This document shows, in pieces, positions 6,977 through 15,639 of a DNA stretch of 32,124 bases. A program made the position numbers and the translations under genes. Origin of the DNA: Acidobacteriota bacterium (lineage in GTDB: Bacteria; Acidobacteriota; Thermoanaerobaculia; Multivoradales; JBCCEF01); assembly GCA_039030395.1 (NCBI GenBank), contig JBCCEF010000034.1:1-32124 (forward strand), in the 5' to 3' direction. Every line of letters starts with the position of its first letter. Within the stretch, counting starts at the first letter, position 1. The notes under the pieces are model-generated. The model was not told where the DNA came from. It saw nothing but the letters and a program-made list of their open reading frames with translations, and made no database searches.

Positions 6977-7005
6977 GGACGCAGACATCATCGCGTTTCT
7001 TGACA
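6971..7005. promoter_or_regulatory. Inverted repeat between lexA and the M16 genes
   Basis: TGTCAAG (6971-6977) and CTTGACA (6999-7005) are perfect inverted copies 21 bp apart. They contain the two divergent -35 boxes, so the symmetry may simply reflect back-to-back promoters. A regulator such as LexA could also use it to control both directions. No known LexA box type was recognised. Confidence 0.4.
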
Positions 7006-7029
7006 CCTTTCGAAGCCCGCCCATACACT
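7000..7029 (+). promoter_or_regulatory. Promoter of the M16 peptidase pair
   Basis: TTGACA (7000-7005) and TACACT (7024-7029) are 18 bp apart, close to a vegetative consensus. The predicted transcript starts near 7036, giving a 5' leader of about 75 bases before the first M16 gene. Confidence 0.55.
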
Positions 7030-7111
7030 GCCGGCATCCGGTCGTCACAGCACCGGTCCAACACCGTGAAATCTAGGCGCCTCAGCGCCCTGCCAGTCCG
7101 ATTCCTCACCG

Positions 7112-8437
7112 ATGAGCCCTGAGGCCCAACCTGCCCTCGCCTTCGAGCGTCACACCCTGGACAACGGCCTGCGGGTGGTCCTGCACCGCGACGAGAGCCT
7201 GCCGCTGATCACCGTAAACCTCTGGTATCACGTCGGTTCGAAGAACGAGCGGCCAGGCCGCACGGGCTTTGCGCACCTCTTCGAGCACGTCCTGTTTCAG
7301 GGCAGCGAGAACGTCGAGGCGCAAGAGCATTTCCGCTACATCCAGCAGGTGGGAGGCGTGACCAACGGCTCCACCTGGTACGACCGCACCAACTATTTCG
7401 AGACCTTGCCGGCCCACCACCTCGACCTCGGTCTGTGGCTGGAGTCGGACCGAATGGGATTTCTGCTGCCCGGGGTGACCCAGGAAAAGCTCGACACGCA
7501 GCGCGAAGTGGTGATGAACGAACGCCGCCAGCGTATCGACAACCAGCCCTACGGCCTGGCCTTCGAGCGGCTGCACGAAGCGCTCTATCCGGCGGATCAT
7601 CCCTACCACTGGCCGGTGATCGGCTACATGGAGGACATCGCGGCGGCCAGCCTCGACGACGTGACGGAATTCTTCCGGCGCTTCTACACCCCCAACAACG
7701 CGGTGCTCACCCTCGCCGGATCCTTCGATCCGGACGATGCCCTGCGCCGGGTGGAGCACTTCTTCGGCCCGATCCCACGCGGCCCGGTGGTCGAACCGGT
7801 GGTCGCCGAACCGCCGCCCCTCGAGGGCGAACAGCGCGTACTGCTGCCGGACGACGTCAAGCTTTCGCGGGTCTATCTCGGCTATCGCGGACCCCGCTTC
7901 GGAGAGCCGGATTGGTACGCCGGGGATCTGCTCGCCAACGCCCTGTCGGCGGGCAAATCGAGTCTGCTGTACCGCGAGCTGATCTACCGGCGGCAGGTGG
8001 CCCAGGATCAGGTGACCTATCTGTTTCCGACGGAGCTGTGTTCGACCTTTTACCTGGCGTCCACCGCCTCGCCGGAGACGGATCCGGCCGAGTTGACCGA
8101 CTGTCTCGACGAGGTCCTCGACCGCTGTTGCGACGAGTTGGTAGCGGAAGAGGATCTGGCGCGCGCCCGCAATACCCTGCTCCACGACTATCACTCGGAG
8201 CTGCAGAAGCTCGACGGCCGAGCCGATCTGCTGTCCCAGAGCACTACCTTATTCGACGATCCGCTGCGCGCGACGGCGCCCCTCGAGCACTATGCCCGCC
8301 TGACACCGGAGGATCTCCAGCGCTTCGCCCGGCGCTACCTGCGCCGAGACCGCCGAGTCGTGGTGACGGTGGTGCCGCGAGAGCAGGGTGCGAAACCATC
8401 CCAGCCGGCGGCGACCGCTGAGGGGACCGGGCCGTGA
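7112..8437 (+). CDS. M16 family zinc peptidase, catalytic subunit
   Basis: A 441-residue protein. The inverted zinc motif HxxEH is present as H55-L-F-E58-H59, with the distant ligand E137 in VVMNERRQ. A glycine-rich LDNGLRVVLHRDES strand opens the protein as in the mitochondrial processing peptidase/PqqF family. Two M16 domains (about 10-230 and 240-430) are expected. No signal peptide is seen, unlike many periplasmic M16 proteins, so a cytoplasmic role in peptide degradation is likely. Its last codon overlaps the start of the second M16 gene, pointing to a 1:1 complex. Confidence 0.88.
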   Translation: MSPEAQPALAFERHTLDNGLRVVLHRDESLPLITVNLWYHVGSKNERPGRTGFAHLFEHVLFQGSENVEAQEHFRYIQQVGGVTNGSTWYDRTNYFETLPAHHLDLGLWLESDRMGFLLPGVTQEKLDTQREVVMNERRQRIDNQPYGLAFERLHEALYPADHPYHWPVIGYMEDIAAASLDDVTEFFRRFYTPNNAVLTLAGSFDPDDALRRVEHFFGPIPRGPVVEPVVAEPPPLEGEQRVLLPDDVKLSRVYLGYRGPRFGEPDWYAGDLLANALSAGKSSLLYRELIYRRQVAQDQVTYLFPTELCSTFYLASTASPETDPAELTDCLDEVLDRCCDELVAEEDLARARNTLLHDYHSELQKLDGRADLLSQSTTLFDDPLRATAPLEHYARLTPEDLQRFARRYLRRDRRVVVTVVPREQGAKPSQPAATAEGTGP

Positions 8438-9795
8438 CCTTTCCCGCCCTCGATCGTTCCCGGCCGCCGAAGGCCGGGCCGGTGCGCCCCTTCCGATTTC
8501 CGCCCTTCGTCCGGCGGCGGCTGGACAATGGACTGACGGTGCTGGCGGCGCGCCAGGAGAAGACTTCCCTAGTGCGCCTGGAGTTGGCATTCGCCGCCGG
8601 CACCGAGCACAACCGACCGGCGCAAGCCGGTCTCGCCTCCTTCACCGGCCTGCTGCTCGAAGAGGGAACGAAGCACCGCGATGCCCTGGAGATCGCCGCC
8701 TCCGTCGAACGCCTCGGCGGGCGCCTGGCGACCGGTGCCACCTGGGATATCGGGTCGTTGTCCCTGGAGTTACTTGGCCATCACCGGCGGCAAGGGCTGG
8801 GGTTGATCACCGAATTGGCCCTCGAACCCTCCTTCCCGGTGGCGGAGATCGAGCGCCTGCGCAAGCGCCGCCAAGCGGAGCTGATCCGCCTGGCCTCGGA
8901 TCCGGCGTTCCTGGCCCGCGACCGATTCCGCCGCAGGATCTATGGCGATGCTCCCTACGGTCGTTCTCCGGTCGGCACAGCGAGGTCCCTGGCGGCCTTC
9001 GAGCGCGACCAGATCGAGACCTTCTACCGTCGCCACTACCGCTTCCGGGGCGCCGTGGCAGCGGTCATCGGCGACCAGGATCCGGAAGTCCTGGTGGATG
9101 AAGTGGCGGCGGTGCTCGGCCATCAGGATTCGGCCGAGGCGCCGGCAACGCCGGCCTCGACGCCGACTCACCTGACCGGCACCGAAGTCCACTTGGTCGA
9201 CCGCCCGGGCGCCGCCCAGACGCAGCTCCTGATCGGCCACGAGGGTCTCGCCCGAACGGATCCGGACTTCATGCCGATGGCGGTGATGACTTCCCTCCTC
9301 GGCGGAAAATTCACCAGCCGCATCAACCTCAATCTGCGCGAGCGCCACGGCTACACCTACGGCGCCGCTTGCCAGATGTCCATCCGCCGCGGGCCGGCGC
9401 CGCTGACCGTCAGCGCGGCGGTGGCCAACGAGGTGGCCGGTGCCGCCGCCCGCCAGGTGCTCTACGAGTTGAACCGGATCCGCGAGGAGAAGGTGGGAGC
9501 GGACGAGCTGGAGGACACCCAGAACTACCTGATCGGGGTTTTCCCGTACACCCTGCAGACGGTCAGCGCCCTGGCGACTCGGCTCGAAAACTTCGTCATC
9601 TACGACCTGCCCGATGATTACTACGACACCTATCCGGAAGCCGTCCGGGCGGTCGACCGCGACACGGTGTTGACCGTCGCCCGGCGCTACCTCCACCCGG
9701 AGCGGCTGCTGATCGTCGCCGCCGGTCCGGCGGCGGAGCTGGAAGGACAATTTGCCGAGATGGGACCGGTAACCGTCCACCAGCCGGCGGTCTAG
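8434..9795 (+). CDS. M16 family protein, non-catalytic partner subunit
   Basis: A 453-residue M16 protein whose zinc site is lost: the HxxEH positions read S69-F-T-G72-L73. The C-terminal domain keeps the R/Y pair typical of the helper subunit (R302 and Y307 in LRERHGYTYG). Paired M16 proteins with one metal site and one R/Y site form heterodimers in several bacteria. The GTG start lies inside the previous stop (GTGA), with GAGGGGA upstream, so translation is coupled. The stop codon overlaps the convergent kinase stop in a shared CTAG. Confidence 0.88.
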   Translation: MTFPALDRSRPPKAGPVRPFRFPPFVRRRLDNGLTVLAARQEKTSLVRLELAFAAGTEHNRPAQAGLASFTGLLLEEGTKHRDALEIAASVERLGGRLATGATWDIGSLSLELLGHHRRQGLGLITELALEPSFPVAEIERLRKRRQAELIRLASDPAFLARDRFRRRIYGDAPYGRSPVGTARSLAAFERDQIETFYRRHYRFRGAVAAVIGDQDPEVLVDEVAAVLGHQDSAEAPATPASTPTHLTGTEVHLVDRPGAAQTQLLIGHEGLARTDPDFMPMAVMTSLLGGKFTSRINLNLRERHGYTYGAACQMSIRRGPAPLTVSAAVANEVAGAAARQVLYELNRIREEKVGADELEDTQNYLIGVFPYTLQTVSALATRLENFVIYDLPDDYYDTYPEAVRAVDRDTVLTVARRYLHPERLLIVAAGPAAELEGQFAEMGPVTVHQPAV

Positions 9796-11813
9796 TCGAT
9801 TTCTAGCGAGACATCCCCGGTGCGCGGCACGGCGATGCGCAGGCGCACCCGGCCGTTCGCCGGCACGTCGACCCGCACCTGACGGCGCAGCAGGCGGGAA
9901 CTCCCCTCCAGGTCTACCTCCACCACCAAGGTGCGCACGCCGGACGCCAGGCGCAGCGGCGGGGCGGTGATCTTGCCGGACTGCGGGATCTTGCGCTTGC
10001 CGAACAGACCACCCTTTTCGTAGAAGGCGAAGGAGCGGGCGAAGATCACCTCGTCGTCCGCCAGCAGGCGAACGGTGCCTTCCGGCCGTTCGGTAGTGAA
10101 CTCCACCGCCAAATCCGCCGGCGGCCCCCGGGGCGCCTCGGCCGAGGGCCGGGCGGAGAGGGTCGGCGGGTCGGCGGCCGGCCGGCGGGGGGTGCGGCGT
10201 GGCCCGGCCCGGCCGGGATCGCGGGGGGAGACCGCCGCCGATCGCCCTTCGCTCGCTCGCCGGCGTTCCAAGGCCTCATCGGCGGCGGCGAGAATCTCCA
10301 ACGCCTCGGGGTCTTCCGCGACGATCTCCAGTACTCCCAGGGCACCGGCACGGGCATCGAGGTAGTTGCGTTCGTCGAGCGCTTCCCGCGCCACCGTCAG
10401 CAGGGCTTCACGCCGCTCACCGGTGGCGATGCTGCGCTGGGCGTCGTCCGCCAGGCGCCGCACCCGGGCCGGCTGCGGCGCCAACCGCTCGGCGCGCCGG
10501 AACACCACCGCGGCGGTGGCGGGATCGTTCGCCTGCATCGCGCGACGCCCCTCCTTCATCAAGGAGAGAAACTGCGCCTGGCGGCGGGACGATCCGTCGT
10601 CCGGCGGCGCTTCCGGAATCCGTCCGTTGGCCCACACCACCAGGCCACCGGCCAACAGCAGGGCGACGGCGGCGGCCATCGAGCCGATGGCGAGAAGGCG
10701 GCCTAGGGAGGTTCCCCGGCCTTCGAGTACCGTCTCCCAGCGAGCCAGAGACGAGGCGGCCCTGCGGCCCGACGGCGAGGCGACCGGCGCCGCCCGTTCC
10801 GGCTGACCGAGATCGTCCGCCGGAGCGGCCAGCGCCGGCGAGGCCTCCGGTGACGGCGTCGCCTCCTCCACCACGGCGCCCGGAACGGATTCGGCACCGA
10901 CTCTCGCCGGAGCGGCGGGCACCGCCGGCGGGTCGCCGCCGGCGACCGCTGCCCTCTCGTTCGGCAATCCGAGGTGATTCTCGATCACCCGCCCCAGCGC
11001 GTCGGCCATTTCACCGGCCTTGGCATAGCGTCGGGCCGGACTCTTGGCGAGGGCCTTTTGCAGAATCCCCGTGAGGCCTGCCGGCAGGTCCGGCACATGC
11101 TCTTCCGGCGGGGTGAAATCGTCATAGACGATGCGGTGGGTCACTACCGTCAAGTTCTCGCCCTGGAAGGGTTTCTTGCGGGTCAGCAACTCGTAGATGA
11201 TGACCCCCAACGAGAAGATGTCTGCCCGGTGGTCCACTTCGGTGCCCTTCACCTGCTCCGGCGCCATGTAGTTGGGGGTACCGAGCATCTGGCCGTCGCG
11301 GGTGAGATTGGAGGCCTCGATGCGGGCGATGCCGAAGTCGGTGATCTTGACCCGCCGATCACGTGTTACCAGCACATTGGCCGGCTTGACATCGCGGTGC
11401 ACCACCCCCCGCTCGTGGGCGTAGTCAAGGGCTTCGGCGATCTGTCCCACGAGATCGGCGATCACCGGTAGGTCGATCGCCTCGCCGCGCCGCATCACGT
11501 CCTTCAGGTTGGTGCCCTCGACATACTCCATAGCGATGAAGGCGCCGCCGGAACTCCCCGTCTCGGCCACGTCGTGGATTGTGACGATGCCCGGGTGCTC
11601 GGACAGCATGCCGGCGCTCTGCGCTTCGCGGATGAAGCGCGACCGCAGGTGCTTGCGCTCCGCCGCCTCGACAGACGGGCTGAGCTCGAAGGTCTTGATG
11701 GCGACCAGCCGGCCGATCAGCGGATCGCGCGCCAGGTACACGACGCCCATGGCGCCGCGACCGAGTTCGCGCAGAACCTCGTAGCGACCGAGTCGATTCG
11801 AAGAAGAGGCCAT
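9792..11813 (-). CDS. Membrane-anchored Ser/Thr protein kinase (PknB type)
   Basis: A 673-residue protein. Residues 11-280 are a complete Hanks-type kinase: glycine loop GRGAMGVVY, K40 in VAIK, E63 in the C helix, HRDVKPAN with D141, D159 in DFG and an APE motif at 184-186. Residues 290-365 are a Pro/Ala linker and 371-394 a membrane span. Residues 410-515 are helical, TPR-like (ATAAVVFRRAERLAPQP), and about 570-673 a beta-rich domain. The outer part lacks PASTA repeats, so it probably senses something other than muropeptides. No Shine-Dalgarno sequence is seen; a TAGAAT box (11837-11842) suggests a very short leader. Targets are unknown. Confidence 0.9.
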   Translation of the reverse strand: MASSSNRLGRYEVLRELGRGAMGVVYLARDPLIGRLVAIKTFELSPSVEAAERKHLRSRFIREAQSAGMLSEHPGIVTIHDVAETGSSGGAFIAMEYVEGTNLKDVMRRGEAIDLPVIADLVGQIAEALDYAHERGVVHRDVKPANVLVTRDRRVKITDFGIARIEASNLTRDGQMLGTPNYMAPEQVKGTEVDHRADIFSLGVIIYELLTRKKPFQGENLTVVTHRIVYDDFTPPEEHVPDLPAGLTGILQKALAKSPARRYAKAGEMADALGRVIENHLGLPNERAAVAGGDPPAVPAAPARVGAESVPGAVVEEATPSPEASPALAAPADDLGQPERAAPVASPSGRRAASSLARWETVLEGRGTSLGRLLAIGSMAAAVALLLAGGLVVWANGRIPEAPPDDGSSRRQAQFLSLMKEGRRAMQANDPATAAVVFRRAERLAPQPARVRRLADDAQRSIATGERREALLTVAREALDERNYLDARAGALGVLEIVAEDPEALEILAAADEALERRRASEGRSAAVSPRDPGRAGPRRTPRRPAADPPTLSARPSAEAPRGPPADLAVEFTTERPEGTVRLLADDEVIFARSFAFYEKGGLFGKRKIPQSGKITAPPLRLASGVRTLVVEVDLEGSSRLLRRQVRVDVPANGRVRLRIAVPRTGDVSLEID

Positions 11814-11916
11814 AGTTTGATCGGGAGGAGAAAGAGATTCTAACAGTCTCCGGCAGCAGCGGATCGACGGCTTCGGCGCCCGTTCCGGGCAGATCCATCG
11901 GAAGCCCCGCGGGAGG

Positions 11917-11938
11917 GCGGCGAGGGATGCCTCGCCGC
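11917..11938. repeat. Perfect GC-rich hairpin between the kinase and the EF-G-like gene
   Basis: GCGGCGAGG (11917-11925) and CCTCGCCGC (11930-11938) form a perfect 9-bp stem with a GATG loop. It lies between divergent genes, so it is not at a normal terminator position. It may be an operator. The rest of the 250-bp gap shows only weak promoter-like boxes. Confidence 0.4.
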
Positions 11939-12020
11939 TGCCTCTAAAGTGATGACTCCTTTCGTTTTACGACCCGACGAACCGGTGTCCTAGGGGTCCT
12001 TCGGGGAGCAAGCCTTGTGG

Positions 12021-12026
12021 TATATT
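12021..12026 (+). promoter_or_regulatory. Candidate -10 box of the EF-G-like gene
   Basis: TATATT fits the -10 consensus at five of six positions and stands out in a GC-rich setting, 38 bp before the start codon. No acceptable -35 box lies at the right distance, so an activator or another sigma factor may be needed. Confidence 0.35.
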
Positions 12027-12063
12027 GGCGGCCCTTATTTTAGCTCATCATAGGAGGACGGGA

Positions 12064-14145
12064 ATGCAGGTCGAGAGTTCCGAGAAGATTCGCAATCTCG
12101 CCGTCGCCGGGCACAACGACAGCGGCAAAACCACCCTCGTTGGCGCCCTGCTCTACACCAGCGGCGCCGTCAAACGGCCGGGTCGCGTAGAAGACGGCAA
12201 CACGACGACCGATTTCGACTCGGAAGAGATCGAGCGCGGAATTTCGATCTCCCTGGCGGCCTGCTTCGCCCCCTGGAAAAAGCACAAGATCAATCTGATC
12301 GACTGCCCGGGCTACGGCATCTTCTTTCCGGAGACCCGCGCTGCGATGGCCGCCACGGACGCCACGCTGCTGTGCGTCAACGCCGTCGGCGGGGTCGAGG
12401 TCACCACCGAGAAGGCCTGGAACAAGGCTCGCGAACACGGCCGGCCGGTGCTGATCCACCTCACCAAGATGGATCGCGAACGCGCCGACATGCGCGCCTC
12501 GGTCAAGGAGATGACCAAGAACTTCGGCCGCGAAGTGGTGCCGATCCAGGTGCCCCTCGGCCGCGAGGACAGCTTTTCCGGAGTGGTCGATCTGGTGACT
12601 CAGACGGCCTACCTGTTCGACAAGGACGGCAACGGCAAGGCCAAGGAGATCGATCTGCCCTCGGAGGTCGAGGGCGAGGTGGACACCTGGCGCAACCGGC
12701 TGATCGAGGCGGTGGCGGAGACCGACGATGCGCTGATGGAGAGCTTCTTCGACGAGGGCACCCTCAGCGAAGAGCAGCTCGCCGACGGCCTGCGGGCGGC
12801 GGTGCGCGACTCGAAGCTGTTTCCGGTGACCATGGGGGCCGGCATGCACGGCATCGGCACCTCCACCCTCCTCGACTCGATTGTCGATCTCGCGCCGACA
12901 CCCCTGGATCGAATGTTCGAAGCCACCGACGTCGGCGGTGAAGCGGTCGAGGTCAAGGGCTCTGACGAGACTCTGTCGGTGCTGGTGTTCAAGACCCTGC
13001 AGGACCCGTTCAGCGGCCGAATATCCCTCTTGCGGGTGGCCAGCGGCACCCTACCGGCCGACCAGGTGCAGTGGAATTCGCGCCTCGAGGCGACCGAAAA
13101 GGTCGGCCACCTGATGGCGCTGCAGGGCAAGCAGGGCGACCAGGTTTCGAAGCTGGTCGCCGGCGACATCGGCGGCGTCGCCAAGCTCAAGGAGACGGTC
13201 ACCGGCGACACCCTCTGCGCCAAGGACCGGCCGGTCAAGCTCAAGTGGATCCGCATCCCGATCCCCGCCATGTCGTTCGCCATCGAGCCCAAGGCCAAGG
13301 GCGACGAGGAGAAGATCGGCGAAGCCCTGGCCCGCCTGATGGACGAGGACATCGGTTTGAAGACCGGCCGCGACCAGGAGACGCACCAGTTCCTGCTGTC
13401 GAGTTCCGGCGCCCGCCACGCGGAGATCACCGTCGCCAAGCTCAAGAGCCGATACAACGTGGACGTGATCCTGCACCCGCCGAAGGTCCCCTACCGGGAG
13501 ACCATCAAGCGCGCCGCCGACGGCCACGGCCGCCACAAGAAGCAGAGCGGCGGCCGCGGTCAGTTCGCCGACTGCCGGATCCGCATCGAACCGATGGAGC
13601 GGGGCGAAGATTTCGATTTCGTAGACGAAATCTTCGGCGGCTCCATCCCCCAGAACTACCGGCCGGCGGTGGAAAAGGGAATTCTCGAAGCGCGCGATCG
13701 CGGTTTCCTGGCAGGCTACCCGATGGTGGATTTCCGGGTGCGTCTACAGGACGGCCAGTTCCACGACGTGGACTCCTCCGAAATGGCCTTCAAAGTGGCC
13801 GGGTCCCTGGCCTACAAGGACGCCATGGCGAAGGCCGGCGCCACCATCCTCGAACCCTTCATGCATCTGGACATCACCACCACCGAGGAGTTCACCGGCG
13901 ACGTGATCGGCGATCTCTCGCAGCGCCGCGGCCGGCCGCAGGGAATGGAGTCGAAGAACGGCGCGCAGGTGATTCAAGCGGTGGCGCCGATGTCCGAAGT
14001 GCTCGAGTACGCCCAAGCTTTGCGCGCCATCACCCAGGGCCGTTCCAGCTTCACCATGGAGTTCTCGCACTACGAAGAACTGCCCAAGCAGCTCCAGGAG
14101 AAGCTCATCTCGGAGTATCAGATCAAGGACGAGTCGGAAGCCTAG
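12064..14145 (+). CDS. EF-G paralogue (EF-G2-like translational GTPase)
   Basis: A 693-residue protein with the full EF-G layout: G domain, domain II, and domains III-V ending in HYEELPKQLQEKLI. The start at 12064 has AGGAGG seven bases upstream. The GTPase motifs differ from housekeeping EF-G: G1 is GHNDSGKTT (16-24), switch I is RGISIS (58-63), G3 is DCPGY (80-84) with Tyr where EF-G and EF-Tu have the catalytic His, and G4 is TKMD (134-137) instead of NKMD. The EF-G2 family shares the Tyr. The housekeeping fusA is probably elsewhere, for example upstream of tuf. Role is unsettled; ribosome binding without efficient GTP turnover is plausible. Confidence 0.85.
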   Translation: MQVESSEKIRNLAVAGHNDSGKTTLVGALLYTSGAVKRPGRVEDGNTTTDFDSEEIERGISISLAACFAPWKKHKINLIDCPGYGIFFPETRAAMAATDATLLCVNAVGGVEVTTEKAWNKAREHGRPVLIHLTKMDRERADMRASVKEMTKNFGREVVPIQVPLGREDSFSGVVDLVTQTAYLFDKDGNGKAKEIDLPSEVEGEVDTWRNRLIEAVAETDDALMESFFDEGTLSEEQLADGLRAAVRDSKLFPVTMGAGMHGIGTSTLLDSIVDLAPTPLDRMFEATDVGGEAVEVKGSDETLSVLVFKTLQDPFSGRISLLRVASGTLPADQVQWNSRLEATEKVGHLMALQGKQGDQVSKLVAGDIGGVAKLKETVTGDTLCAKDRPVKLKWIRIPIPAMSFAIEPKAKGDEEKIGEALARLMDEDIGLKTGRDQETHQFLLSSSGARHAEITVAKLKSRYNVDVILHPPKVPYRETIKRAADGHGRHKKQSGGRGQFADCRIRIEPMERGEDFDFVDEIFGGSIPQNYRPAVEKGILEARDRGFLAGYPMVDFRVRLQDGQFHDVDSSEMAFKVAGSLAYKDAMAKAGATILEPFMHLDITTTEEFTGDVIGDLSQRRGRPQGMESKNGAQVIQAVAPMSEVLEYAQALRAITQGRSSFTMEFSHYEELPKQLQEKLISEYQIKDESEA

Positions 14146-14185
14146 CGGCCGAACGTAGCTCGTGAGAAGGAAGGGCTGACCACTC

Positions 14186-14890
14186 CTGCAAGAGACGATT
14201 CTACTGGGCCTGGCCTGGTACCTTGTGTTTCTCTTCTCGCTGGTGTGCCATGAGGGAGCGCACGCCCTGGCGGCATTGCGCATGGGAGACCCCACCGCCT
14301 ACCAGGGTGGCCAAGTGACCCTCAACCCTATTCCCCACATCCAGCGCTCGCCCTTCGGCACGGTGGTGGTGCCGATCCTGTTCTTCGCCCTTTCCGGCTG
14401 GATGATCGGTTGGGCCAGCGCCCCCTACGATCCGATGTGGGCACGGCGTCATCCGCGCCGGGAGGCGCTGATGGCGCTCGCCGGTCCGACGGCCAACCTG
14501 CTGCTGGCTGTGCTCGCCGGACTGGCCATCCGCATCGGCGTGGTCCTGGAAACCTTCACCGCACCGGACCAGGTGGGTTTTTCTTCCATCACCGAAGCGG
14601 CGGCCGGCGGCTGGGCAGAGGGAGCGGCGCTGGTGCTGTCGATCGCCTTCACCCTCAACCTCTTGCTATTTGTCTTCAACCTGATCCCGGCACCACCGCT
14701 CGACGGCAGCTCCGTCATCACCTTGGCCATGCCCTTGGATCTCGCCGGGCGCTATCGGGATTTCATCGCCAGTCAGCCGGGTTTTGCCTTCATCGGTCTG
14801 ATTGTCGCCTGGCAGGTATTCAATCCGGTGTTTCGGCGGGTGCTCGGCTGGGCCCTGTGGGTGCTCTATCCGGCGGTCAGCTACTCCTGA
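14186..14890 (+). CDS. M50-type site-2 protease family membrane protein, CTG start
   Basis: A 234-residue membrane protein. The zinc motif HEGAH (H22, E23, H26) lies in the first membrane segment and the third ligand, D173, in the PLDG motif of NLIPAPPLDG. Further hydrophobic segments are at about 57-79, 93-122, 146-168 and 198-232. The frame has no ATG or TTG before the zinc helix. A GTG at 14225 would cut into this helix. The CTG at 14186 restores the full first segment and has AGAAGGAAGGG about ten bases upstream, so CTG is the best start. It follows the EF-G-like gene after 40 bp and is probably co-transcribed. Confidence 0.82.
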   Translation: MQETILLGLAWYLVFLFSLVCHEGAHALAALRMGDPTAYQGGQVTLNPIPHIQRSPFGTVVVPILFFALSGWMIGWASAPYDPMWARRHPRREALMALAGPTANLLLAVLAGLAIRIGVVLETFTAPDQVGFSSITEAAAGGWAEGAALVLSIAFTLNLLLFVFNLIPAPPLDGSSVITLAMPLDLAGRYRDFIASQPGFAFIGLIVAWQVFNPVFRRVLGWALWVLYPAVSYS

Positions 14891-14928
14891 GGGCAAAGGG
14901 CAACCGACGGGAGCCGGGCGAACCGTCC

Positions 14929-14945
14929 AGCTCCCATCGGGAGTT
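14929..14945. terminator. Candidate bidirectional terminator hairpin
   Basis: CTCCC (14931-14935) and GGGAG (14939-14943) pair around ATC, extended by a G-T wobble and one more A-T pair. The hairpin lies between the convergent M50 gene and the secreted-protein gene. The T run is short on both sides. Confidence 0.35.
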
Positions 14946-14953
14946 CCCTAGAC

Positions 14954-15589
14954 CTACGGCGACGGGAAAACAACGATCAACTCCATTTCGGAGATCCTCT
15001 CGAAATGGTTGTGATCGGGCGTCGGATTGCCGAGGGCATCGGACGAACTGGTAGCCCAGATGCCGTCGCGGCGCAGTGAGTCCAAGAACTCGAAGATCGA
15101 CCGATTCGGATCCAGAGTCACCTCGATGACAAAGTGATTGGGGTCGCCGGCATCGATATCCGCCGTCACCCGGGTCAAGAAACCGTGCCAGGGCGAGGCG
15201 TCCGGCGCGAGGTCGAGATCCTCGGCAAGTCGAGCCAACTCACGCCCCGGCACCTTGGAGGGCGCAAAGTCGACCCAACCCAGGGGCTCCCCGGTGCCGC
15301 TGTCGTGGTTCACTACCGTGCGCACCGCCAGCACGCCGTCCACCGGTGGCAGGGCAACAATGCAGGAGTTGTTCGGTTCGACGTCCGTCGTCTCGTAGCC
15401 CGTGAAGGTGATCAAAGCCTTGCCGGGCTCGGGGAAGGTCACGAGGGTGGCGAGACTATCTTCGCCATTGTTGCAGTTGTAGCGACAGCCGTTCGGCCCC
15501 ATGCAAGCGAGTGCGGGGGCGGCGAACAGCACGCCGGCAACCAGGACCGCAGCGGCGATGCGCAGGCGTGGGAACGTGACGTTCTTCAT
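14954..15589 (-). CDS. Secreted protein of unknown function
   Basis: A 211-residue protein. The start at 15589 has AAAGGAG at good spacing and gives a clean signal peptide: a basic N-terminus, a hydrophobic core AAAVLVAGVLFAA and cleavage after ALA, just before Cys. The -3 position is not Leu, so this is more likely signal peptidase I than a lipoprotein site. Cysteines follow closely (CMGPNGCRYNCNNG), possibly forming disulphides. The rest looks beta-rich (ALITFTGYETTDVE, HFVIEVTLDPNRS). No known family is recognised. A TATAAT box upstream suggests its own promoter. Confidence 0.75.
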   Translation of the reverse strand: MKNVTFPRLRIAAAVLVAGVLFAAPALACMGPNGCRYNCNNGEDSLATLVTFPEPGKALITFTGYETTDVEPNNSCIVALPPVDGVLAVRTVVNHDSGTGEPLGWVDFAPSKVPGRELARLAEDLDLAPDASPWHGFLTRVTADIDAGDPNHFVIEVTLDPNRSIFEFLDSLRRDGIWATSSSDALGNPTPDHNHFERISEMELIVVFPSP

Positions 15590-15639
15590 TGACGGACTCC
15601 TTTCGGAGAAGCGAGGGGGGACATTCCCTCTCAAGAATC

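Noticed and set aside
6941-7048. Longer LexA with 36 extra N-terminal residues
   Set aside because: The extension runs through the predicted lexA promoter and is absent from the normal LexA N-terminus.
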